Part shown: piece after piece, positions 11,568 to 22,073 of the stretch
How positions within the stretch are numbered: position 1 is the first letter of the stretch
Layout: the number at the start of each line of letters is the position of its first letter
NCBI GenBank assembly: GCA_964017195.1
Contig: OZ024889.1
Coordinates: 64,733,858-64,797,857 of the forward strand
DNA: 64,000 bases
From: Siderastrea radians
Taxonomy: Eukaryota > Cnidaria > Anthozoa > Scleractinia > Rhizangiidae
Direction: 5' to 3'
Translations under genes and position numbers: made by a program
Notes under the pieces: generated by a model
The model's input: the letters and a program-made list of their open reading frames with translations, nothing else
Told to the model about the DNA's origin: nothing
Databases searched by the model: none

Positions 11568-11795
11568 TACAGTGAAACCACCGCTTGCAGACACGGCCAT
11601 TTCTCCACTAAAATTCTACATTTATAATCTCCTGTAAGTGGACACCTCTAGTAAGCGGAAGCGAGGACACCTTTGTGAAGCTCCAGGAGCTTAAATAACC
11701 TCCCTTAAGTGGAGAAACTCGACCTCACACGACATTTCCACTCCATTCATACCACACCTCTGTCGATTTGCTTGCTAATAATGTTAACCGTAACT

Positions 11796-14521
11796 TTTTT
11801 TTTTAATGTTATTTATTAAAGAACACACACAAAAAATTACAATACAATAGATAAGCAATTACAAGAGTACTATACACATCTTTACAAATAGAACCAGTAG
11901 ATAAAAAATCAACAGACGTATAAAGCAATTACATTAAATAAAAAAAGAAATAGACAAATAAAAACATCCAAATAAATAACTATATAAATTGTAAAGCGGG
12001 TCAAAAGGTCTCTCAAATATCGACATCTCCAATAAATTTGCTGCGGATCAGAGGTTCCCATTTAATCTTGAAATGCTTTAGATTACCATTTCTCGTAGCA
12101 ATATCTTTCTCAATCCTTGCTTTTTCACGTAATTCTGTTTCAAACACAGGGAAGTATAGAGGTGTATCGTCTAGACTGCATCGGTATATGTAGAACTTGG
12201 CAACTAACAGGGCCAAATTGAGTAGCGTGCAGAACCTTGAGTTATCTATCACACCATATAACACCATAGTAGGTGTAAGGTTCAGTACAATATGGGTATT
12301 TTTGCGCCACCATTCCCGAAAATGATCCCAAAAAGCCACTGTATGCGGACAGTGGACAAGCAAATGCAAAAGTGTTTCTGCTTTGTCTTTGCAGTGAAAA
12401 CATTTGTCATCCTGTAAAATATTTGCTTTGAAAAGCTTGTCCTTTGTGAACACTGCGTTATGAATAATTTTAAACTGAAACATGCACAATTTAATTTCCT
12501 TTGTTATACTCCATGGTAGAAGATATACTTTTGATAAGTTATCTTTAGATACACCTGAATTAAGAATTTTTTGCTCTGCTGAAGGAGGCACAAATTTATT
12601 ATCTGCGATAACACTCAGCAGATCTGCAGTGGTTAAGTTCGAGTTGTTAGTACGCCAATTTGAAATTAATTCTAAAACGCCATGGGATTCTTTGGAAATA
12701 GCATTCCAATTTTGACGGATTGAATTACATAGACCGTAGTATGTTGTAAAACAAGCTTTAACATCAAACGTACGACAAAAAACGTCAAAAGGGAGAAATT
12801 TACCGTTATCACTTATTAGATCTTTAATTTTGTAGATTCCTTTGTGGTACCACGCTGGAAAAAATAGAGTTTTATTGTTGATTTTAATGTGTCTGTTGTT
12901 CCAGATGAATGTTTCGTTTGGATTAAGATCAGCCTTGCCCGCCAAGCATGTCACCTCCTCCCAATATTTAAGCACTCTTTCGTAAAAAAGCGGTACATTT
13001 TTCACATCGAGATCCTTGACTTTGTAGTTGCACTGAAGAAGGAAAGAGAAGCCTCCTAGATGCGCAGTTGTATTATCTGGTATTATTTTCCACGCTCCCT
13101 TATTACCATTAGTAAACCTGTTGATCCAAGCACACTTTAGAGCTTTGTTCATATGATCGAAATCTATCATTTTTAGTCCACCTTTCTCTTTCAGTCCAGT
13201 GATGGTGGATTTCTTAATTTTAGCGGGCTTGGCGTCCCACAGGAACTTAAATGTTAATTTGTTTACTTCTTGAGCGAAGTTTTCAGGAATGGGCAGAACT
13301 GAAGCGCTGAAAATAAGCTTTGATAAACCAAGAGTTTTAATAATGTTAATCTTTCCATAGAGAGTTAGCTTTCTTCTTCTCCAGCTGTTAAGGATTTTTT
13401 CAAGTTTTTCCAATTTGCCATGAAAGTTTAGTTTATGCACGAGATTAGCGTCATTTGAAAAATGAATCCCAAGGGCATAAACAGAATCAGTAGGCCACTT
13501 AAAGCCAAACGGTTTGTCAAGACGTTCCTTCCACGAGCCTAACCATAACGCTTCAGACTTGTGTGTATTAATTTCTAGGCCGGAACACTCTTTAAATTTT
13601 TCGAGAAGGCGAAGCAGCGCTTCCACGGAAGTTGTATTTTTAACGAAAACCGTCGTATCATCGGCGTACTGTGTTAATTTAATTTCTTCTTTGCCCACAC
13701 AGATACCTTGTATCAGAGGGTCATTTTTTATTGCAAGTGCAAGCAATTCAATAGCTAAAACAAAAAGCAACCCAGACAGTGGACAGCCCTGTCTCACGCC
13801 ACGCTTGAGCTTAAAAAAAGGTGACGCGAAGCCGTTGTTTATGACGCAACTAGATATATCAGTATAAAAAACCTTTACCCAACGCTTGAAATCTTCTCCG
13901 AACTTGAAAACATCAAGAACCTTTGCGATGTAATCCCATTCCACGGAGTCGAACGCTTTGCGGAAATCAAGAAAGATGGCAATACCTGGAATATTTTTTT
14001 GCTTGGTGTAGTCAATCAGATCGCTAATTAACCTTATGTTTTCACCTATATATCTCCCTTTGATATACCCGGTTTGATCTGGGTTAATAATGAAAGGAAG
14101 AACCCTTTCCAATCTTCTTGCCAAGACTTTGGTAGCAATTTTATAGTCTGTGTTTAACAGTGAAATCGGGCGTAGGTTGTTTAAATTGTTGGTAGGTTTG
14201 CTCTTTTTTGGGAGAAGGGAAATTATTCCTCTTCTTTGACAAATTGAAAGTTCACCCTTCTCAAAAGCATGGTTAAGGCTGGAAGTTAGATTTTCACTAA
14301 GCTCTTTCCAAAAGAATTTGTAAAATTCAGCCGTAAAACCATCCGAGGAGGGAGATTTGCCGTTTTCAAACTCCTTCAGAGCCAATAAACATTCATCACT
14401 GGCGATTTTGCCTTCACAACTATTGGACATTTCCTCTGACAAAGTGGTCATATTTGTGCTATTAAAGAAAATACCACAGTTTGAATTTTTTGCAGAGGGT
14501 CTTGCGACCCTAACTGCATGC
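11796..14521 (-). mobile_element. 5'-truncated L1/Tx1-like LINE
   Basis: A non-LTR retrotransposon inserted into the MITE above. A 15-bp target duplication ATGTTAACCSTAACT flanks it (11781-11795 and 14522-14536, one mismatch), and a T run at 11796 marks the poly(A) end. The paralogous site near 43600 is empty. It lacks the endonuclease and ORF1, so it is truncated at the 5' end. It arrived after the unit was duplicated. Confidence 0.85.
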
Positions 14522-14523
14522 AT
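12013..14523 (-). CDS. LINE reverse transcriptase ORF (5'-truncated)
   Basis: 836 codons without a stop. The first ~10 codons read through target DNA, so the start is not the native one. Reverse transcriptase motifs are in order: FRKAFDSVEW (catalytic Asp), GVRQGCPLSGLLF, and YADD. Near the C-terminus a Cys/His knuckle CFHCKDKAETLLHLLVHC and an AFWDHF segment resemble the L1/Tx1 group. The apurinic endonuclease domain expected upstream is missing, so it cannot move on its own. The open frame indicates a young insertion. Confidence 0.85.
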   Translation of the reverse strand: MHAVRVARPSAKNSNCGIFFNSTNMTTLSEEMSNSCEGKIASDECLLALKEFENGKSPSSDGFTAEFYKFFWKELSENLTSSLNHAFEKGELSICQRRGIISLLPKKSKPTNNLNNLRPISLLNTDYKIATKVLARRLERVLPFIINPDQTGYIKGRYIGENIRLISDLIDYTKQKNIPGIAIFLDFRKAFDSVEWDYIAKVLDVFKFGEDFKRWVKVFYTDISSCVINNGFASPFFKLKRGVRQGCPLSGLLFVLAIELLALAIKNDPLIQGICVGKEEIKLTQYADDTTVFVKNTTSVEALLRLLEKFKECSGLEINTHKSEALWLGSWKERLDKPFGFKWPTDSVYALGIHFSNDANLVHKLNFHGKLEKLEKILNSWRRRKLTLYGKINIIKTLGLSKLIFSASVLPIPENFAQEVNKLTFKFLWDAKPAKIKKSTITGLKEKGGLKMIDFDHMNKALKCAWINRFTNGNKGAWKIIPDNTTAHLGGFSFLLQCNYKVKDLDVKNVPLFYERVLKYWEEVTCLAGKADLNPNETFIWNNRHIKINNKTLFFPAWYHKGIYKIKDLISDNGKFLPFDVFCRTFDVKACFTTYYGLCNSIRQNWNAISKESHGVLELISNWRTNNSNLTTADLLSVIADNKFVPPSAEQKILNSGVSKDNLSKVYLLPWSITKEIKLCMFQFKIIHNAVFTKDKLFKANILQDDKCFHCKDKAETLLHLLVHCPHTVAFWDHFREWWRKNTHIVLNLTPTMVLYGVIDNSRFCTLLNLALLVAKFYIYRCSLDDTPLYFPVFETELREKARIEKDIATRNGNLKHFKIKWEPLIRSKFIGDVDI

Positions 14524-15025
14524 GTTAACCCTAACTGCATAACAAAATTATTCTAGAATCCAATATGACTGGCACCGGAAAGGACTACCCAAAGTTGGTC
14601 AATTTGTAGGCAGCAAATGGTTAATACTGCACGTGACTTCCACAAAACAGCTTTATGTGTAAACATTGCTGTGTATGAAACTGAAATTAAAAAAAAAAGA
14701 GGTACATTTTTACTGTACGAATATCACATAAAAAAGGAGTCTTTTTGAAAAACATACTCACAGGGTAGCTCCACATCGTACCCAGCACCTCAGTTGACTA
14801 GGTTTTCTAGCGATTATTACTGTTGCTGAGTTTGTTGGCCCCTCTGGAGGCTCCCAACAGCCACATCGCCACGAGCGAGTTCAGTTGGAACGTGCCTATG
14901 TGATTTAGAAGGTATGACTTTCACACCCTAACCCCTATGATGCTTTAAGTCTTTCAACCTCCCGTAAGCGGACACCTATGCTTGATACCAAGGGTGTCCA
15001 CTTGCCGGAGGTTCGACTTTAACTG

Positions 15026-15398
15026 TAAATCCTCAGTACTCAACGATTAAAGGCACTCAAGGCTTATCAAGAAAGTTTCTTTATTATTTGACATTTCAGT
15101 GATGCTGAGGTAGCAAATTCCAAGCAAACTACACTGTCTCGCTATTTTACACTTTTCGGCTTTATTTCTTTACCAAAGGAGTGAAGTTTGTCACTTCTAA
15201 TACTAGGAATAATCCTCAGTTTTTTTCCACATTACTAAGAGCTGTAACAGTTCTTTAATTTTCAAATGCAATCAGGACATTCCCGGCTGAGGAGAAGGTT
15301 GTAAAATAATGGCTATAGCTCTTGATGCACTAAGCTAAATGGCAATAATAGCAACAATAATAAAAATCATCTTATATCAAAGCAAACAAAAATGCAAA
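15026..15398. other. Spacer downstream of copy A gene, shared with 44059-44437
   Basis: Nearly identical to the B-adjacent spacer (for example AACGATTAAAGGCACTCAAG in both). No gene seen. The strong similarity shows that duplication of this segment is recent. Confidence 0.6.
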
Positions 15399-15640
15399 AA
15401 TTGTTCAGTCAGTTAGACAGTCAGTCAGACAGTCGGTCAGTCAGTCAGTCAGTCAGCCAGCCAGTCAGTCAGTCAGTCAGTCAGTCAGCCAGTCAGCCAG
15501 TCAGTCAGTCGGTCAGTCGGTCAGCCAGTCAGTCAGTCAGTCAGTCAGTCAGTCAGTCAGTCGGTCAGTCAGTCTGTCAGTCAGTCATTCATTCAGTTAG
15601 TTAGCCAGTCGTTCAGTCAGTTAGTCAGTCATTCGATCAG
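15399..15640. repeat. (CAGT)n microsatellite
   Basis: A roughly 240-bp imperfect tetranucleotide array 3' of copy A. A purer, shorter array sits at the matching place 3' of copy B. Its reading frame encodes a meaningless Ser-Gln-Ser-Val string. Confidence 0.9.
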
Positions 15641-15775
15641 GTTAGTCAGTCAAGTCTAGCCTGCGCCGCAGGCTAGTCAAGTCATGAGAATATATATAAT
15701 CTCTTGGTCGAGTTCATTTTAAAGCTCTTCTGGAGAAAAAATAAACTTATTTTTCCTTGCATGGACTCATAAAAA

Positions 15776-15967
15776 TCAAATATAATGTTCGACGTCTTTC
15801 GGTATCATTGGCCAGCGGACTGCTTCTTTTCGCCTTTTTGCCTCGGTTTTCTTTGGTGGATTCAGGATGACGTCACAGCCTTCCTTGGCCTTATCTTTGA
15901 CACAGGCTACGTACTTTGACACGTGATCCGGTAGGTAAGACAGAGGAGAGTAACCCTGTGCAAGGAC
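15776..15967 (-). pseudogene. Copy A exon 9 (last)
   Basis: 192 nt including stop TGA at 15776-15778. It is intact and encodes VLAQGYSPLSYLPDHV to KDVEHYI. The C-terminus is Lys/Arg-rich (KKTEAKRRKEAVRW). Confidence 0.85.
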
Positions 15968-16027
15968 CTATAGAGGAACAAAGAAGTAGAAGACATTTGA
16001 TTGCAGGCTTAAAATCGTTTAATTCTA

Positions 16028-16301
16028 AAGGCGCTGAAATGTTAACGCAAGACAATTTTTCCTTCAACTTGCAACATAACGACGATAAGAGCATTGCAGA
16101 ATACATGTTACACACCCTGCAACTTAGCGCAAAGTAGAAGTCTGATCTATTCTTCTTTTCTTGCAACTTGCAACGCAATTTTTTGTTGTGAAATGTGTTG
16201 CAAAGGGAGAGTATTACAAGTGCAAGTTCGTCAGCAACTTGTCTCGAAACAGCGTTGCTTTGCAAGTTGCAGAAAAAAATTGCCTTGTGTAGTAGCGCCT
16301 T
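16028..16301. mobile_element. MITE with AGGCGCT termini (copy A intron 8)
   Basis: Inverted termini near AGGCGCTGWAAYG with ACAATTTTTCCTTCAACTTG inside. The same element sits at 44875-45134 in copy B, so it was present before the duplication. Confidence 0.7.
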
Positions 16302-16444
16302 TGTAATGGACACAAGAAAAGCTCTCATGACCCCAAGGTATATGCAGTGCGTTAGTGGTAACGTAATCTCCAGTGTTGACAGGTAAGCCAGTGTTAACAT
16401 AATCTCTAAGTTATCCTGCACGTTTAGTTAAATTAGGTCTTTTT

Positions 16445-16860
16445 CCTCTTGAGTATAGGCGGGAGATTTTAGACTTGTGTTTTTTTCTTCAAATGCCTTA
16501 AAGGGCATATCGATTTCGACGTTCAGTCTTTTGTCAGTTTTAAATCTTATAGGACCTCTTATAGGTATAGCATGAGAAACACAGAAGCAGTGCTTTTAAA
16601 GGGTCGATTAAGAACAGATCTTTTTAAATTTTCATTCTTTAATCGTATTGTAGATTTATGGAACAGCCTGCCAGTAACCATTAGGACTGCTGATCAATTA
16701 TCCTTGTTTAAGAAAAAGGTTAATGAATTTTATATCGCTAAGTTTAACTTGAATAAGAATAATTTTTTTTATAGATCTTTGAATGTTTTTTCTTTTAGTG
16801 AATAATGTTTATCATAGGTTTTATAAAAGTAATTCTAGGTTAATATATTTTAGATATTGA
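16445..16860 (+). mobile_element. Non-LTR retrotransposon 3' remnant
   Basis: A frame open across 16572-16805 and readable upstream encodes the typical C-terminal tail of a LINE reverse transcriptase (RTDLFKFSFFNRIVDLWNSL then LFKKKVNEFY). The catalytic part is missing. It is absent from the matching intron of copy B. Confidence 0.65.
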
Positions 16861-16928
16861 TGTCTTTTATATGCTTTATACTTCAAATAGATTTATTTTG
16901 CTTTTCTCTCTTTCAGGCACTTAATGTT

Positions 16929-17252
16929 CTTTATTATATAGACAAGAGTGTTTTAGTGGAAAATAGACCACTCGTAAAGTTCATACGAAACTACATCCGG
17001 GACTAGAGTGGGGTATTTTCCATATCCTCACTAGTGAGGATATCGATGACGCCATTTCCCGCTCTTGCATTGTTGTTTGTGCAAAAATACTCTTGTCCAT
17101 ATAATAAAAAGAAAATTACGCGGTGGCTTGAAGATATGAATTTTATTTTCTCGTGGTAAAAAACAATATTTTACTCACTCGCTGCTGTCGTTCATAAAAT
17201 ATTGTTTTTACCACTCGAAAACAAAATTCATATCTTCGCACCGCCGTGTAAT
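16929..17252. mobile_element. Two adjacent hairpin MITEs
   Basis: The first pair (TTTATTATATAGACAAGAGT at 16930 and its complement ending 17111) encloses ~180 bp. The second is a near-perfect hairpin 17115-17252 with arms ATTACGCGGTGGCTTGAAG and complement. Both are absent from copy B. Confidence 0.65.
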
Positions 17253-17499
17253 ATCCTCTATGTATAAACTGGCATTATTACGCAGACATTTATTTACTTA
17301 TTGCTTTTTTTTTACTATCTGTGTAATTGAATTGAGCAAATTAAATTTAAATTTAAATTACAAGGAAGAGAATAAGTATTGGAGAACTGGAATCTAATTA
17401 ACCAACACAAGTGCTTCCAAATTCTAATATGTTAGCAAAAAGGAAGACATGTAATTAGACGTCATAGCAGTGGAACAGAATACATTAGAAAAACTTTAC

Positions 17500-17631
17500 C
17501 TGATAATGGAAATCTCGTAAAGAGAACTTATCACCCAGGTTATCATTGGCGTATTTCCTGGCTTTTTTAATCTCCAACTGACCAATCATGTAAGCGGTTG
17601 CCTGTCCAGGGACGCTCTGGTACCGTGTCAC
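17500..17631 (-). pseudogene. Copy A exon 8
   Basis: 132 nt with normal acceptor and donor GTAAAG. It encodes VTRYQSVPGQATAYMIGQLE onward and is in frame. Confidence 0.85.
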
Positions 17632-18055
17632 CTGATGATGTCATTAAAGAAACAGACCAATGGTGTCAGCGAGACAAATATCTACCAACACCCGCGCTCT
17701 TTCTAAACTTCCCCTAAGAAAGGCCCTAACAGTGTTCGTAGGGCATGAATTTTATGATCTTTCTTCATTTTTCTATGCATACCTATTATGGTTCTTTAGA
17801 CTGTCAAGTTCTTTACCCCCAATGGGAGTGGGCGGGGGTACTCCCTTACATGGCCTATACGGGGAAGTACCGCTGGGCAAGGTTCGCCTCTGCCCTGAAA
17901 GGGGTATATAATTTTTAAGCGTCTGTCCTAAACAGGGTCTGAACCTGTCCGAAATAGGGTATAGGGTATCATTGTCGTCGTTAAATCTCGCTTATACAGT
18001 ATTTAGCAATCCTACATCAAAGAAGTTTGCCGGTATTTACCAGCAGGTCATCAGT
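17632..18055. other. Intron 7 of copy A, proximal part
   Basis: Shares with copy B (45970-46200) a repeat containing GGTACTCCCTTACATGGCCT and AACAGGGTCTGAACCTGTCC, a dispersed repeat of unknown class. No gene. Confidence 0.5.
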
Positions 18056-18421
18056 CAGGGGCACCCAACGGCTCGTTTCGGCGAATATCAATTCGGTAGG
18101 CCTAAATTGCCTGAGACAATTGGATTTAATTGCAGTGAAAACTAGAGATTTCTTTGGCGAAACATCACCTCGAACAAATATGTCGTTTAGGGTGTAAAAA
18201 TAAGGCTAGCTAGAATTTTCGGAGAGCTCTCAGCAGCTCGGAAATTCGGATAGGATTCTGTTTCCTAAAATTTTCTGCGGACTAAAGTTTCAGCTCAAAA
18301 CTCCGAACAGATCAACCTGCTTACACAATTATGCCTTTAAGCTCTGAAACAACCTAAGAAAGTAGACAATGATATTAGATTTCAAGTATTTCACTAAAAA
18401 TCTTCTCGTTGGGTGCCCCTG
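18056..18421. mobile_element. MITE with CAGGGGCACCCAACG termini, 366 bp
   Basis: Perfect 15-bp inverted ends. Flanks are ATCAGT (18050-18055) and ATCTGT (18422-18427), a 6-bp target duplication with one change. The uninterrupted ATCAGT site is seen in copy B near 46258. A second, shorter member is at 27904-28180. Confidence 0.8.
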
Positions 18422-18427
18422 ATCTGT

Positions 18428-19029
18428 CAACATCAGATCATTTGCAGGATAAGATAGTCATGTCATTGTTGTTGGTATCCATTAATTCTACCCAATCATC
18501 ACTATATATAGCACCCCCAAGGTAATCAGCATTATCATTGTGTTTTAGAACTGTCAAACAAGATTTTTTTAATTGTAATTGCCGATAAAACACTTTGGAA
18601 TTGTGTAAAACAGAGAGAGGGTATTTTGTCCTTAATCCTTAATAGAGTCCTTAAATTGAGGGTAATTATTATATTTAAGTAATTTAAGTAATTATTTAAG
18701 TAATTATTCTATTTTATATTCTGTCCTAAACGGATAAACGGGGTCAGGGCTTCAAAGCCTCAGCGGCAACCCTATAGGCAAACATAGGTCAAATGCCGTC
18801 GGGGGATAAAAACTCGCTGTTTAGGTATGGAGGATCCGAGGCATGGGCTCCTGGAGTGGATGACTACACAAGAGAGGGGAAATTGTCGAAATTTAATTCG
18901 AAAATCTCTCACTCGCTGAAAATGTAGTGAAAGAGATTTCAGAAATAAGCTCGGTTTTTTTCTTTAGTTACGAAATTGTGTAATACGGAATGTATGGAAT
19001 TCAGATTTGTATTTTAGTGCCTTGGTTAC
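18428..19029. other. Intron 7 of copy A, distal part
   Basis: Holds TAAGTAATT-type short repeats near 18660-18715. Otherwise it is alignable to copy B intron 7. No gene seen. Confidence 0.5.
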
Positions 19030-19152
19030 CTCTTTCCTGGCAAGATCGGTGTCATCCCAAGCATATTTACTGAAGTACTCGAGAGCCTCGTCCCTTGTAA
19101 GCCCAACATAATGCAGTCCAGTGTCCACGATCAACCAAAGGGCTCGCCATAC
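19030..19152 (-). pseudogene. Copy A exon 7, acceptor lost
   Basis: 123 nt, homologous to B exon 7, with donor GTAACC. The sequence before the exon ends TTTCAT in place of TTTCAG, so the AG acceptor is gone. The nearest downstream AG would remove 10 nt and shift the frame. Confidence 0.85.
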
Positions 19153-19538
19153 ATGAAATATTTATGTGAAAAAGGAAAGTTCGTTATCAAGCGAAATCCC
19201 GATAACCAGATTGCATGACTAAGTGCCCTGCCTGTTTTAGCTGGGGAGCAAACTTAGGTAACGTATTATTCACGACAAATTTTTGTAAAATTCTCCGAGT
19301 GATGCCTCTACCTGAAAAGGACTCCAAAAGGGAATCTTTTGCTTCCAGTTTACATTTAGGAGATCGCAAAAATTATTTTTTAAATTGTTTATTCAGTAAA
19401 GACAGAACTTCATAAAAAAGTTCAAGGTGTTAGGAAAAAACTTAACAAGCCTGTCCACACCAATTCTTCTTCCTTTTGTTCCTTGTTCGCTTTCGTCGCC
19501 ATTTAAGCGCATCGGTAAATGCTTAGAGGCTTAATCAC

Positions 19539-19540
<2 letters not shown>

Positions 19541-19587
<47 letters not shown>

Positions 19588-19610
19588 TGATGATGATGAT
19601 GATGATGATC
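19541..19610. repeat. (AAT)n(GAT)n microsatellite
   Basis: Compound trinucleotide array at the left end of the 1.4 kb insertion, as often found at LINE or SINE tails. Confidence 0.9.
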
Positions 19611-20314
19611 ACTGCAAAACAACTAGCAAACGGCTTTTATCGGCAACTGTAAATCGAAAGAAAACGATCACGTTCTTGTCTAGCCGTGCATCGCTTCAGT
19701 CAGCGCTTTCCACAAGAACAAATTAAAGTTACACGTACATGCATTAGACTAACAGTGTACCTTGATTCCTCAGCGAGATTTTTGCTCTTGTAGTGGACAT
19801 CTGTGAAAATAATTTTAGCTTGTTCACGCGTCCGCTCTTGCTGTAGCTCGCGCTAAAAACAACTTTGTTAGGTGCGACGAAAATTTGCTCTCAGCATCCA
19901 CGAAATTCTCCATAAAGCCACTGAAGCAAACAACTTGTGGTATTTGATGGAGAGATAATTTCCAGTTTCTTTTTTTAAGTTCGAGTGTTCCTTTGTTCAC
20001 ATTACAGACTAACACGTTGCCACAATTTCCAGTTTGAGAAGCACGTTTGTGAGATTTTATCGCGGCCTTTTCATTATTTTCAAATAAAACTATATTGTGT
20101 TGTAGAGGACGACGAAAAACTGACGCGTATAATAGAAGGAGAGCAGTTTTCATTCAAGAGCCACGCAAGTTTTTGCCGATCGACAGCAACGATCATCAAA
20201 CTGATTCCAAAGCCAGATAAAATCGCTGGCTTCTTCCCTTGACATCGCACCGGAAATTGACTTGAATGAACTACCGGAAGTGTTGTTTCGTACGCAAAAT
20301 GATGCCATATAATA

Positions 20315-20465
20315 AACTTCTTACTAACTTCACTTGTTCGGGATCGTACTGGGGAATATTTTCCCTCGGTCGTTTTTGTACAGACCTCGCTGCGCTCGGT
20401 CCTTACTGCCACGACCTGGGGCCAATATTCCCCAGTACGACCCTCGCGTTCAGTTAGTAAGAGGT
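20315..20465. repeat. Foldback hairpin
   Basis: Arms beginning CTTCTTACTAACTTCACTTG, each followed by GTACTGGGGAATATT, are complementary around a GC-rich centre with CTCGCTGCGCTCGG. It is probably one end of a MITE. Confidence 0.65.
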
Positions 20466-20629
20466 TGTTATTTAACAGATCCACCAGATGGTTAGTTACA
20501 TAGAAAGCATTAAAAAATACGTTAATATGCTAATATTAACAAAAAATTAAAAAATTTGAATAACTTATGAAATAGCTAATTACATATATGAAGAAAAGGA
20601 TAACTGATTCAAATTCGTAACAGAATTCT

Positions 20630-20930
20630 CAGTCAACATCTATTCTACTGCGTGAAAAATTTCCTTGAGAGTCTTAAAAAGGTTCCATAGTCACTGCAGT
20701 TTCTAATTGTTTCAGATAAATTGTCGAAAATCTTGGCAGCATTGTCTTAGAAAGTTCCGTTTTCAGGTGGAACCACCAATGTAATAGAGCTGCTTGAGCG
20801 TAAATCCCTGACGTAGTCCTGTTTTACTAATTTGAGGTACTAGTAGTCTGGACGCATTTCATTGTTGTACAGGGCCTTGAAGCAAAGCTTAAGGAAGGTG
20901 AAGTCTATTCTTTCATTCATTATGCCTTTA
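20630..20930 (-). mobile_element. LINE reverse-transcriptase tail fragment
   Basis: Read on the minus strand with several stops, the text resembles a LINE C-terminus (FLKLCFKALYNNEMRPDY, then LRSSSSITLVVPP). It is a degraded remnant. Confidence 0.45.
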
Positions 20931-21122
20931 CACTTATTTCTCACTGGAATGCTCTGCCAACTGAGGTTGTATGTGCTCAGTACACGAATGAATTTCTCTC
21001 GCTGATTCATAACTTGTAAACTTGTAGACTTGTAAACGTTAGTAATTGCTTGGTAGTGTAGGCTGACTGCTGACCGTCCGTCTCTTGATTAGGCTTAGTA
21101 TTAGGATTAGTATTTGATACTA

Positions 21123-21165
21123 TAGTCGAACCTCCCGTAAGAGATCTTCCAAAATCCCAAGCCGA

Positions 21166-21243
<78 letters not shown>

Positions 21244-21759
21244 GATACTCTTTATTTCTATAGCGCCATTTCTACAAATAAACCAATAGTGCTTAACAAA
21301 ACTACTCAGCTGTATAAACCTAACGTTACTAATATGATAATTTACCGGCTTACGAGAGGTGGGACCACAAGGGGTACATTCTCGGGTCATCAGCCCATGG
21401 TAATTTCGTTGCTTTATCCATGCGTACATACACATATAGACCCACAATGCTGTACAATGCCCGTTTAGTTGATGAAAAAGTATTTCAAGCCTTTCAGTTA
21501 TTATACAGACAGGATGATTTCTGAAACGATAACAGTTTGCTTTATAAAATCGGGCTTATACAGTGAATGAATTCAACAATGACGAAAGCACAAAATGTGG
21601 AAAGAAAAGAAAACCCTAATTTAATTACGAAACCATGGTTCACAACGACGTAGTGGTCGCTAACCGGAGGTTAAAAACGATAGCAAATTTCAAACTGTCA
21701 GGCCTAAATTGAAAGTAGTCGCTTATCGGCAGGTTATCGGCTACGGGAGGTTTCAACCA
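21123..21759. mobile_element. Tc1/mariner-type MITE with TA target site
   Basis: Ends TAGTCGAACCTCCCG and complement of GGTTGAAACCTCCCG; TA on both sides. Copy B shows the intact site at about 47394 (GATACTATTACACTG). A (CAT)n array at 21163-21243 followed by a LINE-like tail on the minus strand lies inside. Confidence 0.75.
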
Positions 21760-21887
21760 TAGTGAATTGACTGGTTGACTGGTAAATTTTACTATTTTGG
21801 AAAAGTAGTCGCTTACGGGTGGTGGTCACACAGGAAGGTTAGATCGGTATTAAACTGAAACTGAAAAAAAAATGAAACTGTGTTTAC

Positions 21888-22073
21888 CTGCCATTTCAAC
21901 ATTCCAAACTTCTGCATGGGCTCGGTCTTGTAAGTATCAGTGTCCTGTGCTATTAGTGGGTTTTCTGCGTACAATGCCCACCCCTCTGCAAAGGCCATGT
22001 AATAAGTGACGGAATCAAGCCAGCCAATCACACCACCGCAGCTATCACGGAAATGCTCTACGTTACCCTGAAA
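21888..22073 (-). pseudogene. Copy A exon 6
   Basis: 186 nt, donor GTAAAC, acceptor TAG. It encodes the TEGW-equivalent AEGWALYAENPL with the candidate third metal ligand Glu. It is in frame. Confidence 0.85.

Larger units (their letters stand above)
11570..15025. mobile_element. Tc1/mariner (pogo-like) MITE split by a LINE
   Basis: The ends read CAGTGAAACCACCGCTTGCA on the left and the complement of CAGTTAAAGTCGAACCTCCG on the right, each flanked by TA. Without the LINE the element would be about 0.7 kb. The sister copy in the A unit ends at 44056 and lacks the LINE. TA target sites and CAGT termini fit pogo/Tigger-like MITEs. Confidence 0.65.
19441..21122. repeat. Old LINE tail interrupted by a 1.4 kb insertion
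   Basis: 19441-19535 and 20931-21120 together match one continuous stretch in copy B (47138-47400), which encodes AAWNALPIEVVCAQ, a LINE reverse-transcriptase tail. In copy A about 1.4 kb (19536-20930) sits in between. The insert holds an AAT/GAT microsatellite (19541-19610), a foldback hairpin (20315-20465) and a minus-strand LINE fragment (20630-20930). Confidence 0.6.

Noticed and set aside
15392..15604. Ser-Gln-Ser-Val repeat ORF (also at 44428-44715)
   Set aside because: It is the translation of a CAGT microsatellite, with no coding context.
15399..15640. CRISPR-like regular repeats
   Set aside because: Simple tetranucleotide tract in a eukaryotic genome, with no spacers.
16195..16386. 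Small ORFs within the AGGCGCT MITE
   Set aside because: They lie in an inverted-repeat element and are not conserved in the sister at 44875.
19824..20484. Two ORFs of 109 and 134 codons on the minus strand
   Set aside because: They run through an insertion with a hairpin and LINE debris; no domain recognised.
21007..21447. ORF with a long Met run
   Set aside because: It reads a (CAT)n microsatellite on the reverse strand.
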